A stretch of 64,000 nucleotides of DNA from Arthrobacter sp. ATA002 (GTDB lineage: Bacteria; Actinomycetota; Actinomycetes; Actinomycetales; Micrococcaceae): assembly GCF_026898095.1 (NCBI RefSeq), contig NZ_CP114015.1, positions 1-64,000 of the forward strand, given 5' to 3'. Made by a program: the position numbers and the translations under genes. Below, piece by piece: positions 42,208-50,690 of the stretch. Below the pieces are notes generated by a model. The model saw only the letters and a list, made by a program, of their open reading frames with translations. It was not told the origin of the DNA and made no database searches. The number at the start of each line of letters is the position of its first letter. Position 1 is the first letter of the stretch.

Positions 42208-42753
42208 ATGAAGTCTGCGCGCCTGCTCCTGTCCGGAATCGTCCTGCTCCTGGCCGCCGGGTGTTCCTCCGCTGCCGCCCCCGAGCCGCTGCTCAGCGAA
42301 TACGGGCTGGAGGACGCTGATGCCCGGCAGGTAATTGACCGGTTGGACCAGACCAACGAGGACCGCGGGTCCGGGCTGAACGCGTCGGTCACCTACGACG
42401 CCGTCACGGTGCAGGACAGCGGCCGGGAGTCCGTCCTCCCGATGCCCGGGGATGAGTTCTACCTGTCCGCGGCGCCATGGAACACCACCACCCATGACTG
42501 CTTCAACCACAGCCTGACCGGCTGCCAGGGCGAACTGGTGGACGCGCCGCTGCAGGTGCGGATCACCGACGACGACGGCGCCGTCCTGGTGGACGGCGCC
42601 GTGAGGACCTACGACAACGGTTTCGTGGGTTTCTGGCTTCCGAAGGACATCAGCGGGACGCTGGAAATCAGCGCACCGGAGGGCACCGCCACCGGAACTT
42701 TCAGCACGTTCCCGGACAGCCCAACCTGCATCACGACCCTGCAGCTGGTCTGA
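42208..42753 (+). CDS. CueP-like copper-binding lipoprotein
   Basis: The 181-aa protein begins with a lipoprotein signal (LLSGIVLLLAAGCSS). The mature part follows the CueP family: EYGLEDADARQVIDRLDQT, then the metal-ligand region HDCFNHSLTGCQGEL, the block TYDNGFVGFWLP and the end SPTCITTLQLV. CueP of Salmonella is a periplasmic copper store that supplies SodC; here the lipid anchor would hold the protein on the outer membrane face. The Cys and His residues seen agree with metal binding, but the metal is not shown. No copper regulator or exporter is adjacent. Confidence 0.85.
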   Translation: MKSARLLLSGIVLLLAAGCSSAAAPEPLLSEYGLEDADARQVIDRLDQTNEDRGSGLNASVTYDAVTVQDSGRESVLPMPGDEFYLSAAPWNTTTHDCFNHSLTGCQGELVDAPLQVRITDDDGAVLVDGAVRTYDNGFVGFWLPKDISGTLEISAPEGTATGTFSTFPDSPTCITTLQLV

Positions 42754-42864
42754 GCCCAGCTTTCTTCCGCCTGACAAGGGCCGAAGCGGCCTGCCCGCCC
42801 GTTGACGGGTGCGTTCTTCATGCTGTTAGCATCAGGAATCATTCCCGCCGGTCAGGAGCCCTCC

Positions 42865-43263
42865 ATGAGCAGTGTTATCGCATCCATCGCCCTCGACGCA
42901 GCCGATCCGCCGCGGCTGGCGGAATTCTGGACCCAGGCGCTGGGTTACCGGATCGAGGAGACCAACGACGCCGACGTCGTCTCACTGGTTCGGGCGGACG
43001 GCACCGGCCCGGACCTCGACATCATTCCGGTGCCCGAGGGAAAGACCGTCAAGAACCGGCTGCATTTGGACCTTCGGGCCACTGAGGGGGCCACGCAGCA
43101 GCAGGAGGTGGAGCGGCTGCTCGCGCTTGGCGCGACGCGGATCAACGTCGGGCAGGGACCGGACGTGACCTGGGTGGTGCTGGCGGATCCGGAAGGCAAC
43201 GAATTCTGCGTGCTCGGCCGGTCCACGGAGGACGCCGCACTGGATATGCCGTCTGCCCCGTAG
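42865..43263 (+). CDS. VOC superfamily (glyoxalase/bleomycin-resistance fold) protein
   Basis: The 132-aa protein starts MSSVIASIALDAADPPRLAEFWTQALGYRIEETND behind CAGGAG, the typical opening of single-domain VOC proteins, followed by KNRLHLDLRATEGATQQQEVERLLALGATRINVGQGPDVTWVVLADPEGNEFCVLG. The His in LHLDL and Glu in GNEFCVL are candidate metal ligands. The activity is unknown. It ends at a terminator shared with purA. Confidence 0.88.
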   Translation: MSSVIASIALDAADPPRLAEFWTQALGYRIEETNDADVVSLVRADGTGPDLDIIPVPEGKTVKNRLHLDLRATEGATQQQEVERLLALGATRINVGQGPDVTWVVLADPEGNEFCVLGRSTEDAALDMPSAP

Positions 43264-43269
43264 ACAGCG

Positions 43270-43304
43270 AAAGGCCCGGCAACCTAACCGGCTGCCGGGC
43301 CTTT
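43270..43304. terminator. Bidirectional terminator between the VOC gene and purA
   Basis: The arms AAAGGCCCGGCA (43270-43281) and TGCCGGGCCTTT (43293-43304) are exact complements with A and T runs on the two sides, so it can stop both convergent genes. Confidence 0.9.
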
Positions 43305-43316
43305 CATACGGGCAAG

Positions 43317-44606
43317 CTACTCGGTGATCAGGTCCCGCACCACGATGGTCTGGTCGCGGTCCGGGCCGACGCCGATCGCGGAGAACCGCGTCCCGGACAT
43401 CTTTTCCAGGGCCAGCACGTAGTCGCGGGCGTTTTTGGGCAGGTCATCCAGCGTCCGGGCGCCGGTGATGTCCTCGGTCCAGCCGTCGAAGTACTCGAAG
43501 ATCGGCTTCGCGTGGTGGAAGTCGGTCTGTGTCATCGGCATCTCGTCGAACTGCACGCCGTCGACGTCGTAGGCCACGCACACCGGAATCTGCTCGATGC
43601 CGGTGAGCACGTCCAGCTTCGTCACGAAGTAGTCGGTGAAGCCGTTCACACGCGAGGCGTGGCGGGCCAGCACGGCATCGTACCAGCCGCAGCGGCGCGG
43701 ACGGCCGGTGTTCACGCCGAACTCACCGCCGGTCTTCTGCAGGTACAGGCCCATCTCATCGAACAATTCGGTGGGGAACGGACCGGCACCGACACGGGTG
43801 GTGTAGGCCTTGATGATGCCCACCGACCGGGTGATGCGGGTCGGGCCGATGCCCGAGCCCACGGATGCGCCGCCGGCGGTGGGGTTGGAGGACGTCACGA
43901 ACGGGTAGGTGCCGTGGTCCACATCCAGGAACGTGGCCTGGCCGCCCTCCATGAGGACCACCTTGTTCTCGTCCAGGGCGCGGTTCAGTTCGTACGTGGA
44001 GTCAATGACCATCGGCCGCAGCCGGTCCGCGTAGGACAGGAAGTACTCGACAACCTCTTCGACGTCGACGTCGCGGCGGTTGTAGACCTTGACCAGGAGC
44101 TGGTTCTTCTGGCGCAGGGAGCCTTCGACCTTCTGGCGCAGGATCGACTCGTCGAAGATGTCCTGGACGCGGATGCCCAGGCGGGCGACCTTGTCCATAT
44201 AGGCGGGTCCGATGCCGCGGCCGGTGGTGCCGATGGCACGCTTGCCCAGGAAACGCTCGGTGACCTTGTCCATCACCTGGTGGAACGGGGCCACCAGGTG
44301 AGCGTTGGCGGAAATGCGCAGCTTGGAGGTGTCCGCGCCGCGGGCCTCCAGGCCGTCGATTTCGGCGAAGAGCGCTTCGAGGTTCACTACGCAGCCGTTG
44401 CCGATCACGGGAATGGCGTTGGGGCTCAGGATGCCGGCCGGCAAAAGCTTGAGTTCGTATTTTTCACCGCCGACGACGACGGTGTGGCCGGCGTTGTTTC
44501 CGCCGTTGGGCTTGACGACATAGTCGACACGGCCCCCCAGCAGGTCGGTGGCCTTGCCTTTACCTTCGTCGCCCCACTGGGCGCCGACGATGACAATTGC
44601 GGGCAT
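43317..44606 (-). CDS. purA: Adenylosuccinate synthetase
   Basis: PurA joins IMP and aspartate with GTP on the way to AMP. The 429-aa sequence shows [25 protein letters not shown] (the GTP loop), [71 protein letters not shown] and the C-terminal [26 protein letters not shown]. The ATG at 44606 behind GGGGAGGATCCC is preferred to a start five codons upstream. It works with purSQL elsewhere in the window. Confidence 0.97.
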   Translation of the reverse strand: MPAIVIVGAQWGDEGKGKATDLLGGRVDYVVKPNGGNNAGHTVVVGGEKYELKLLPAGILSPNAIPVIGNGCVVNLEALFAEIDGLEARGADTSKLRISANAHLVAPFHQVMDKVTERFLGKRAIGTTGRGIGPAYMDKVARLGIRVQDIFDESILRQKVEGSLRQKNQLLVKVYNRRDVDVEEVVEYFLSYADRLRPMVIDSTYELNRALDENKVVLMEGGQATFLDVDHGTYPFVTSSNPTAGGASVGSGIGPTRITRSVGIIKAYTTRVGAGPFPTELFDEMGLYLQKTGGEFGVNTGRPRRCGWYDAVLARHASRVNGFTDYFVTKLDVLTGIEQIPVCVAYDVDGVQFDEMPMTQTDFHHAKPIFEYFDGWTEDITGARTLDDLPKNARDYVLALEKMSGTRFSAIGVGPDRDQTIVVRDLITE

Positions 44607-44837
44607 GGGATCCTCCCCCATTAGTTACGAAAGGGAAGAAACGCCGACGGCGCGATCCGCTTCCGTGCATGAGAACGCCCCTGAACTCGCAGGCCAGACC
44701 GGAAATAGCCGTGGGCCGGGTCTGGCCGGAGTTGCGGGGCTCTTACCTGCCAAGTTTAGCCGATTGTAACGCCGCCGCCCTTTCCGCAGCGCCACACCGG
44801 GTATTCCCAGTGGAGAACTCTGGCGTACCGTAACCGG

Positions 44838-45431
44838 ATGGACCGTTTTCGCGGCTACATTGCAGGCATCGGCACCCGTTCCGGCACTCGTCTGGTGGTG
44901 GGCCACTGGCTCGAATCGCCGTTCGGCGCCTTCACCGACGTCATGATGGAGAACGCTGCCGGGTCCCGCCTGTTGCTGGCTCCGAATTCCGGCGTCGCGG
45001 AGTATGTCGGCGGAACCTACCGTTTTGACGCGGAGGACGTGGTCGACGTCGACGCCAAGCTGACGGCCGACCGCCTCCTGGTCAGTGCCGGCCCGCTGCG
45101 GCTGAACCTGGACCTGGGCCCGCGGACCTTCCTGGGGCACCTGCTGGAACGGGTGCCCCCGGCTGTGGCCGTGCATCCGCGCTGGCTGGCGGCGGTCAAT
45201 CCCGTTGCCGGGCTGCTGGTGCCCGGGGTTTCCACGGCGGGTTCCGCCGGCGGCGGGCGCCGCGAGTTCTACGGCGTGCGTTCCATCCGCTCGGTCGCCG
45301 GAGCAGCCGCCATGTGGAACGGCGACGATCTGGGGCGGCTTTCACCCATCAGGCCGCCCGTCCGCTTCGGTTTCAGCTCTTTTCCACCCAAACCCCAAAT
45401 TGTGGCCGTGACTACCAGCATCATGTCCTGA
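44838..45431 (+). CDS. Conserved hypothetical protein next to purA
   Basis: The 197-aa protein starts at an ATG (MDRFRGYIAGIGTRSGTRLVVGHWLESPFGAFTDVMMENAAGSRLLLAPN) and continues with VAEYVGGTYRFDAEDVVDVDAKLTADRLLVSAGPLRLNLDLGPRT. I do not recognise a domain; the pattern suggests a mainly beta structure without membrane segments. It is divergent from purA and marks the last normal-GC gene before the catabolic island. Confidence 0.7.
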   Translation: MDRFRGYIAGIGTRSGTRLVVGHWLESPFGAFTDVMMENAAGSRLLLAPNSGVAEYVGGTYRFDAEDVVDVDAKLTADRLLVSAGPLRLNLDLGPRTFLGHLLERVPPAVAVHPRWLAAVNPVAGLLVPGVSTAGSAGGGRREFYGVRSIRSVAGAAAMWNGDDLGRLSPIRPPVRFGFSSFPPKPQIVAVTTSIMS

Positions 45432-45441
45432 GCGCCGTTTT

Positions 45442-46508
45442 CTAGCCGACCCTAACCGGCGACTCCACCCTCATTTCCCGCGCCAAAGCGGTTACCGCCT
45501 CCAACGTCGATTCAGGAATTGGAAGCTCCCGAAGGTGACGGTTAGCCTGCTGATGCTCGGCATCGCCAGGGCTTAGAACAGCATTAACGCCTTGAGCAGG
45601 AGACACATTTCGGAGCTTTGCCTGGAAATCAGCCGTCCGGCGAACCGCCCTGTCATCTCCCTGCAGCCCCCCCGGATCCACAACCCATAGAAGATGTCCC
45701 GTGCCCATCTGCACCGAAGGGTCTGCCCACATATCAGTAGTTTCGGACGCCATATTGCCTCCGGCTAATGGTCCTGCAAGAAGCTCGATCATGACGGCCA
45801 AACCCGAACCCTTGTGCCCGCCGAACGGTAGGAGAGCCCCCGCGAGGGCGACGTCCGGGTCAGTGGTGGGGATTCCCTGAGAATCGACTGCCCAGCCCGG
45901 GGAATGGGATTGCCTTCGTTTCGGGCAGCCACTATGCGGCCGTAGGCTCCGTTGCTTGTCGCCATGTCGAGCACCACTGGCTCGTTACCTCCGGTTGGAA
46001 ATGCGATCGTGAGGGGATTGGTGCCGAGGATGGGTTCCGCGCCGCCGAAGGGTGCGACAGAGGCCCCGGTGGTGGAGACCAAGAATGCAACTAGCCCGTC
46101 ATATGCCAAGCGGGAAGCCCAAAAAGCACCGGCACCATAATGTGAGCTGCCTTGTATGGCTACGACGGCTGTCCCGTGGTCCCGGACAAGCTCTCGCGCC
46201 TTAACGGAGGCTCTGTCCACCGCTACCTGCCCGAACCCGCCGGCCGCATCCAGGACGGCGGTCGCACCGTGTTCATTTCGCCAACTCATCGCAGCGGTAG
46301 GCAGGATCCCGCCGGTACGCACCGCTTCCACATAAAGGGGCAGCCGCATAACTCCGTGGGAATGGGTTCCTCTGCGATCGGCTTCGACGAGTGACTCAGC
46401 GATCAGGTCGGCATCACCCGCCGGCACCTGCACAGCACGCAGGACATCGGAAGTCGTTCGGAAAAGGCTCTCTGAAGAAACAGTTGGCAAGGTAACGCGA
46501 ATGGTCAT
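45442..46508 (-). CDS. Ldh/YlbC-type NAD(P)-dependent 2-oxoacid dehydrogenase, frameshifted
   Basis: The family (malate/sulfolactate/2,3-diketogulonate dehydrogenases) has an unusual NADPH fold. Landmarks: LIAESLVEADRRGTHSHGVMRLPLYVEAVRTGG with the catalytic His in THSHGV, VAIQGSSHYGAGAFWASRLAYDGLVAFLVSTTGASVAPFGG, and EPILGTNPLTIAFPTGGNEPVVLDMATS. Near 45895 one base is missing; the C-terminal part (AGALLPFGGHKGSGLAVMIELLAGPLAGG) follows in another frame and completes about 355 aa. The ATG at 46508 behind AGGAGCTGACT is clear. It is divergent from the IclR gene, sharing its twin operator. Confidence 0.9.
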
Positions 46509-46611
46509 AGTCAGCTCCTGACAGTAGGTGAACGCTGTCGCATCGGTTCCCCCTTGCATTTGTCGGGGAATGTTGCCACTATCACATACTATTATTCGAT
46601 TTTGAACCTCG

Positions 46612-46661
46612 GTTTTGCAATGCAAAACAAATCGATTTGCATTTGTTTTGCATTGCAAAAC
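46612..46661. promoter_or_regulatory. Twin palindromic operator between the Ldh and IclR genes
   Basis: GTTTTGCAATGCAAAAC (46612-46628) and GTTTTGCATTGCAAAAC (46645-46661) are each near-perfect dyads and exact reverse complements of one another. Their centres are 33 bp apart, about three helical turns, so two dimers would sit on the same face of the DNA. IclR-type tetramers bind such sites. Symmetry and spacing are seen; the binding protein is inferred. Confidence 0.88.
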
Positions 46662-46693
46662 GAGCATTTAGTAGATGTCGAAAGGAATGCCTC

Positions 46694-47518
46694 TTGGAAA
46701 CTCCTCGCAACTCATCAACGTCGTTGCGGCGCGCCCTCCAGCTCCTTGAGGTCGTCGCCGGCGGTCACGCAAGCGGCGGCTACACGCTTACCGGCCTGGC
46801 GGAACAGTCGGGACTTTCTAAAAGCACCGCGCTCCGGTTACTGGCCCCGCTCATCGATTACGGGCACGTGGAAACGGACTCCACCAGCGGAAAATACCGA
46901 CTCGGCGCAGGGCTGGCTCGCCTCGGAACTAACTACTTAGAAGGGCTCGACCTCCGGTCCATCGCTTCAGACTCGCTTCGGGGCCTGTCTCAGGACTCTG
47001 GCGAAACGGTGCACTTGCTGGTTCCGCACGGTACGTCCATGGTTTACGTGGATAAGGTCGAGGCACCTCGCCCGGTGCAAATGGCATCACGTGTTGGGAT
47101 GCAGGTACCCATGTACAGCACGGCAAGTGGAGCAGCTTATCTATCGCTGGCTGGACCCGCAGCCTTTGAAGCCGTTGTAGCCCGCGGGATGCCTCCCCTG
47201 ACGCCTGCCACTCCATCCACGCGCCAGGAACTGCAGGCTGTAGTCGACCTAGCCCTAAACCGTGGTTATGCAATCGACGATATGGCAAATGAGGACCACA
47301 TCCGGGGCATCGCAGCGGCAATCGTTGATGCTTCCCACCAGCCCGTAGCCGCCCTGAGCATTGTGGGGCCCGAGTTCAATGTGACCCCGGCCAGATTCGA
47401 GCTGCTGGGCTCCCTGGCTGTTGCGGCAGCCCGCCGCATCTCTGCCCGCTTGGGGGCGCGCCACTCCATCACGCCGTCCGCGAGCATCAAGTCTTCTACA
47501 GAAAAGGAACGTATCTGA
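46694..47518 (+). CDS. IclR-family transcriptional regulator
   Basis: The 274-aa protein has the IclR layout: an N-terminal winged helix (SLRRALQLLEVVAGGHASGGYTLTGLAEQSGLSKSTALRLLAPLIDYGHVET) and a C-terminal effector-binding GAF-like domain (DSGETVHLLVPHGTSMVYVDKVEAPRPVQMASRVGMQVPMYSTASGAAYLS). The TTG at 46694 behind GAAAGGA is chosen because an upstream in-frame TTG would lie inside the operator. It probably represses both its own operon and the divergent dehydrogenase gene, released by a sugar-acid derivative. Confidence 0.9.
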   Translation: METPRNSSTSLRRALQLLEVVAGGHASGGYTLTGLAEQSGLSKSTALRLLAPLIDYGHVETDSTSGKYRLGAGLARLGTNYLEGLDLRSIASDSLRGLSQDSGETVHLLVPHGTSMVYVDKVEAPRPVQMASRVGMQVPMYSTASGAAYLSLAGPAAFEAVVARGMPPLTPATPSTRQELQAVVDLALNRGYAIDDMANEDHIRGIAAAIVDASHQPVAALSIVGPEFNVTPARFELLGSLAVAAARRISARLGARHSITPSASIKSSTEKERI

Positions 47519-48189
47519 TGACGTCACCTTCCGCTTCCGTCCGTCCCGAACGCGTAGGTATGAGCGCGGCACTCCTAGATACGCGCCTTATTGCCATTCT
47601 CCGTGCCGCGGATGCATCACGTGCCGAGGCTGTCGCGGAAACTCTGATAGAGAACGGAGTTCGCTCACTGGAACTCACCCTGACCACAGTGGGCGCTCTT
47701 GACGTTCTGGCACGCCTGGCGGCACGCCTCGGCACCGACATCGATCTGGGCATGGGCACAGTCCTAACTGTGGACGATGTCAACCGTGCGGCCGACGCGG
47801 GCGCCTGCTTCGTCGTTTCGCCTACCGTTGACACCGACGTCGTATCGGCAGCACAAGCCCGAGGTTTGGCAAGCTACCCCGGCGCGCTAACCCCCACGGA
47901 AATCGCCACCGCCTGGAGCGCAGGCGCCACCGCAGTCAAGCTCTTCCCCGGCGGCGCTTTGGGACCGAGCTATCTATCCGCAGTTCGCGCCCCACTTCCG
48001 AACATCCCCATTATCCCTACCGGTGGAGTGGCGCTTCAAGACATCCCGCTCTGGCTGAAGGCTGGTGCCCGGGCAGTTGGTTTGGGCAGCCCACTGATCG
48101 GCGATGCGATGTCGCCCGATGGGGACCTAACAGCACTCGCTCACCGCACCCGACAAGCCAGCGACGCTGCATTTGAAGGCCGCGAATGA
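47518..48189 (+). CDS. KDPG/KHG-type class I aldolase
   Basis: The 223-aa protein matches the bifunctional 4-hydroxy-2-oxoglutarate/2-dehydro-3-deoxyphosphogluconate aldolases. RLIAILRAADASRAEAVAETLIENGVRSLELTLTT contains the catalytic Glu, LGMGTVLTVDDVNRAADAGACFVVSPTVD the substrate site, and TAVKLFPGGALGPSYLSAVRAPLPNIPIIPTGGV the Schiff-base lysine. It yields pyruvate and an aldehyde. The ATG overlaps the regulator's stop; the next gene overlaps in turn (ATGA). The kinase neighbour suggests KDPG-like substrates. Confidence 0.93.
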   Translation: MTSPSASVRPERVGMSAALLDTRLIAILRAADASRAEAVAETLIENGVRSLELTLTTVGALDVLARLAARLGTDIDLGMGTVLTVDDVNRAADAGACFVVSPTVDTDVVSAAQARGLASYPGALTPTEIATAWSAGATAVKLFPGGALGPSYLSAVRAPLPNIPIIPTGGVALQDIPLWLKAGARAVGLGSPLIGDAMSPDGDLTALAHRTRQASDAAFEGRE

Positions 48190-49160
48190 ATACAACTACC
48201 CAGCCCCAAGGCCACGGACTGGTCACTCTCGGAGAAACACTGGGCCTCCTAGTCGCCGAAGAAGTAGGTTCGCTTAGCCTCATTCGCAATATGAAACTCA
48301 GCATGGGCGGTGCAGAGTCCAACGTGGCAATTGGCGTAGCCCGTCTCGGTCAGGCAGCAACTTGGATTGGCCGGTTGGGCATGGACCCTGTCGGCGATCT
48401 TGTCGAACGGGAACTTCGAGCCGAGGGGGTCCGGTGCCTGAGCCGCCGAACCGAAGCACCCACGGCCATGATGCTCCGGGAACGTCGGACCAACTCATCG
48501 ACAAGCGTTCTTTACTACCGGCACGGCAGCGCCGGCAGTCAGCTCAGTCCGGATGACCTTCCCGACCATGTCATCGAAGATGCCGGGATACTGCATCTTA
48601 CAGGTATCACTCCCGCACTGGGAGACGGTCCCGCCGCTGCTGTCCGGGAAGCCGTATGCAGAGCTCGGGCCGCCGGAGTACCTGTGTCAGTTGACCTTAA
48701 CTTTCGCTCGAAGCTATGGAGCGAGGCTTCGGCCGCCCCCGTGTTTCGAGAGCTCATTTCGTCGGCCGACATGCTATTCGCCGGAGATGACGAGATCCGG
48801 ATTGCCCTCGGTCCCGAACACAGAGAGTCGACCACTGTAGATCTGGCTCGGGCGGTGGGCGAAATGGGGCCTGGCGAAGTAGTGGTCAAGCTGGGCAGGC
48901 GGGGTGCTACGGCTCTCATAAACGGTCAGCTGATTGAAGTACCCCCGGTCCTGGTAACTTCCGTTGACAGCGTAGGGGCAGGGGACGCATTCGTCGCCGG
49001 TTACCTTGCCAGCCAATTGGCTGGGCACGACACAGCCGAACGTTTGCGCGTTGCGGCCATCACCGGAGCCTTTGCAGTAACGGCCCCAGGGGACTGGGAA
49101 GCGTCTCCACGCAGTCACGAACTCGGCTTACTCGGGTCCGACGGAGATGTGCTCCGATGA
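48186..49160 (+). CDS. PfkB-family sugar kinase, probable 2-keto-3-deoxygluconate kinase
   Basis: The 324-aa protein starts with LVTLGETLGLLVAEEVGSLSLIRNMKLSMGGAESNVAIGVARLGQAATWIGRLGMDPVGDLVERELRAEGV, PfkB signature 1, and ends with signature 2, VDSVGAGDAFVAGYLASQLAG, holding the catalytic Asp. The KDG-kinase assignment rests on the adjacent aldolase; other ketosugar acids or ribokinase-type substrates remain possible. It overlaps the aldolase gene by four bases. Confidence 0.9.
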   Translation: MNTTTQPQGHGLVTLGETLGLLVAEEVGSLSLIRNMKLSMGGAESNVAIGVARLGQAATWIGRLGMDPVGDLVERELRAEGVRCLSRRTEAPTAMMLRERRTNSSTSVLYYRHGSAGSQLSPDDLPDHVIEDAGILHLTGITPALGDGPAAAVREAVCRARAAGVPVSVDLNFRSKLWSEASAAPVFRELISSADMLFAGDDEIRIALGPEHRESTTVDLARAVGEMGPGEVVVKLGRRGATALINGQLIEVPPVLVTSVDSVGAGDAFVAGYLASQLAGHDTAERLRVAAITGAFAVTAPGDWEASPRSHELGLLGSDGDVLR

Positions 49161-49217
49161 TCACGGTCCAAGCCGTGTCGCTGTCCACCGAAACTCCAAC
49201 CATGAAAGGTGCAAGCC

Positions 49218-50678
49218 ATGGCGCTTGACGACCCAAGTGATCCCGTGATCTCCGAAGACCGCGGCGCATCTTCCACACGCGCGTTTCCCACCAAGTATTT
49301 GCCCGCCCCGAAACTGCGCGACCTACCCGCCCCTCCTGGGCGGAAACAGCAGTGGAGATACGTGGGACCCGGCATCATTGCCGCAGGCGTGGGTATGGCC
49401 AGCGGTGAATTCATACTTTTCCCCTATATCGCTTCCCAGGTCGGTCTGACATTCGTTTGGGCGGCATTGGTAGGGCTGGTCACCCAGTACTTCGTTAACA
49501 TGGAAATCGAACGGTATACCTTAGCCACGGGAGAAACTGCCATCACCGGCTTCAGCCGGCTTTGGAAGCACTGGGGACTGGTATTCGCAATCGGCGCCTA
49601 CTTCGCAAACATTTGGCCTGCTTGGGCAACGAGCTCCGCAACCCTGATTACCTACACGTTCGGAGGAAGCGTCCCTGTCATTGCGGTAGCAATCCTCATC
49701 GTTGTCGGGTTAATACTCACTCTCGCACCCGTGGTGTATAACGCCCTCGAACGGGCGCAAATGGTCAAGGTAGCGGCTCTCCTACTCCTGATTGTTATCG
49801 GGGCCATCGTCGCTATCGGTCCGGCTTGGCAGGATGTACCGCAGGTTGTCACCCAGCCCCGATTCCCCGCAGAAGAACTTGGCTTTGCCCTCCTGATGGG
49901 AGCCTTGGCGTTTGCCGGCGCAGGCGGAGCGCAAAACCTTGTTCAAAGCAACTGGATCCGAGATAAGGGTTTCGGCATGGGCCGATATATTCCGAAACTC
50001 GCATCGCCGCTGACCGGACAGCCTGAAGCACGCGGCAGGGTCGGCTTCGTATTCGAGTCCACCAGTGCGAACCTGGAGAAGTGGCGCGAGTGGTGGCGCT
50101 TCGCGAATCGGGAGCAGTTGGTCACCTTCGTCCTGATCTCGTTCCTGTCCATCATGTTCATGTCCCTGCTCGCGTACGCCACCGTCTTCGGACGTGACAA
50201 CGTCAACGACATTTCCTTCATGCAGACCGAAGGAGAGGTGCTAATGGAGACTGTTGGCACCTGGTTCGGCTACTTTTTCTGGGTTGTTGGGGCGCTGGCA
50301 ATGTTCACCGCCGCTTTGGGAATCGTTGACTACACCAGCAGGCTAGCTGCTGACGTCCTGAAGACGTCCTATTTCCCATCGGCCTCTGAAAGCAAAATCT
50401 ATGCGGGTCTTGTGTGGGGCTTGGTCGTCATTGGAATCATTGTTATTTCGGTGGGCTTCTCCCAACCGCTCGCGCTGGCTGTCATATCCGCCTGTGTCGG
50501 TGGCACCATGATGTTCATTTACTCAGGACTGCTCATCATCGTCAACCGCAAGATGCTTCCAAAGGAAATCCGCGTTCGCGGAGTGCGCCTCGCCGCCCTC
50601 GTCTGGTCAATCCTTCTCTTCGGGACTTTGGCCATTCTCACCATTCAACAACAGCTCGCCAGGCTTTTTGGCCTATGA
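49218..50678 (+). CDS. Nramp-related transporter lacking the metal-binding motifs
   Basis: The 486-aa protein has about eleven membrane helices and the LeuT-type order of Nramp proteins. In TM1 the metal motif DPGN is absent; the sequence reads GPGIIAAGVGMASGEFILFPY. In TM6 the MPH motif is replaced by GALAFAGAGGAQNLVQSNWIRDKG. Metal transport is therefore unlikely. It is embedded in a sugar-acid operon, so it may import the substrate. The ATG at 49218 follows GAAAGGTG. The long loop between TM6 and TM7 (SPLTGQPEARGRVGFVFE..WREWWRFANRE) is a further difference from classical Nramp. Confidence 0.85.
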   Translation: MALDDPSDPVISEDRGASSTRAFPTKYLPAPKLRDLPAPPGRKQQWRYVGPGIIAAGVGMASGEFILFPYIASQVGLTFVWAALVGLVTQYFVNMEIERYTLATGETAITGFSRLWKHWGLVFAIGAYFANIWPAWATSSATLITYTFGGSVPVIAVAILIVVGLILTLAPVVYNALERAQMVKVAALLLLIVIGAIVAIGPAWQDVPQVVTQPRFPAEELGFALLMGALAFAGAGGAQNLVQSNWIRDKGFGMGRYIPKLASPLTGQPEARGRVGFVFESTSANLEKWREWWRFANREQLVTFVLISFLSIMFMSLLAYATVFGRDNVNDISFMQTEGEVLMETVGTWFGYFFWVVGALAMFTAALGIVDYTSRLAADVLKTSYFPSASESKIYAGLVWGLVVIGIIVISVGFSQPLALAVISACVGGTMMFIYSGLLIIVNRKMLPKEIRVRGVRLAALVWSILLFGTLAILTIQQQLARLFGL

Positions 50679-50690
50679 CAGGAGTAATTA

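Noticed and set aside
43512-44624. A 370-codon plus-strand frame opposite purA
   Set aside because: Shadow of purA; amino-acid composition is unnatural and no start signal is seen.
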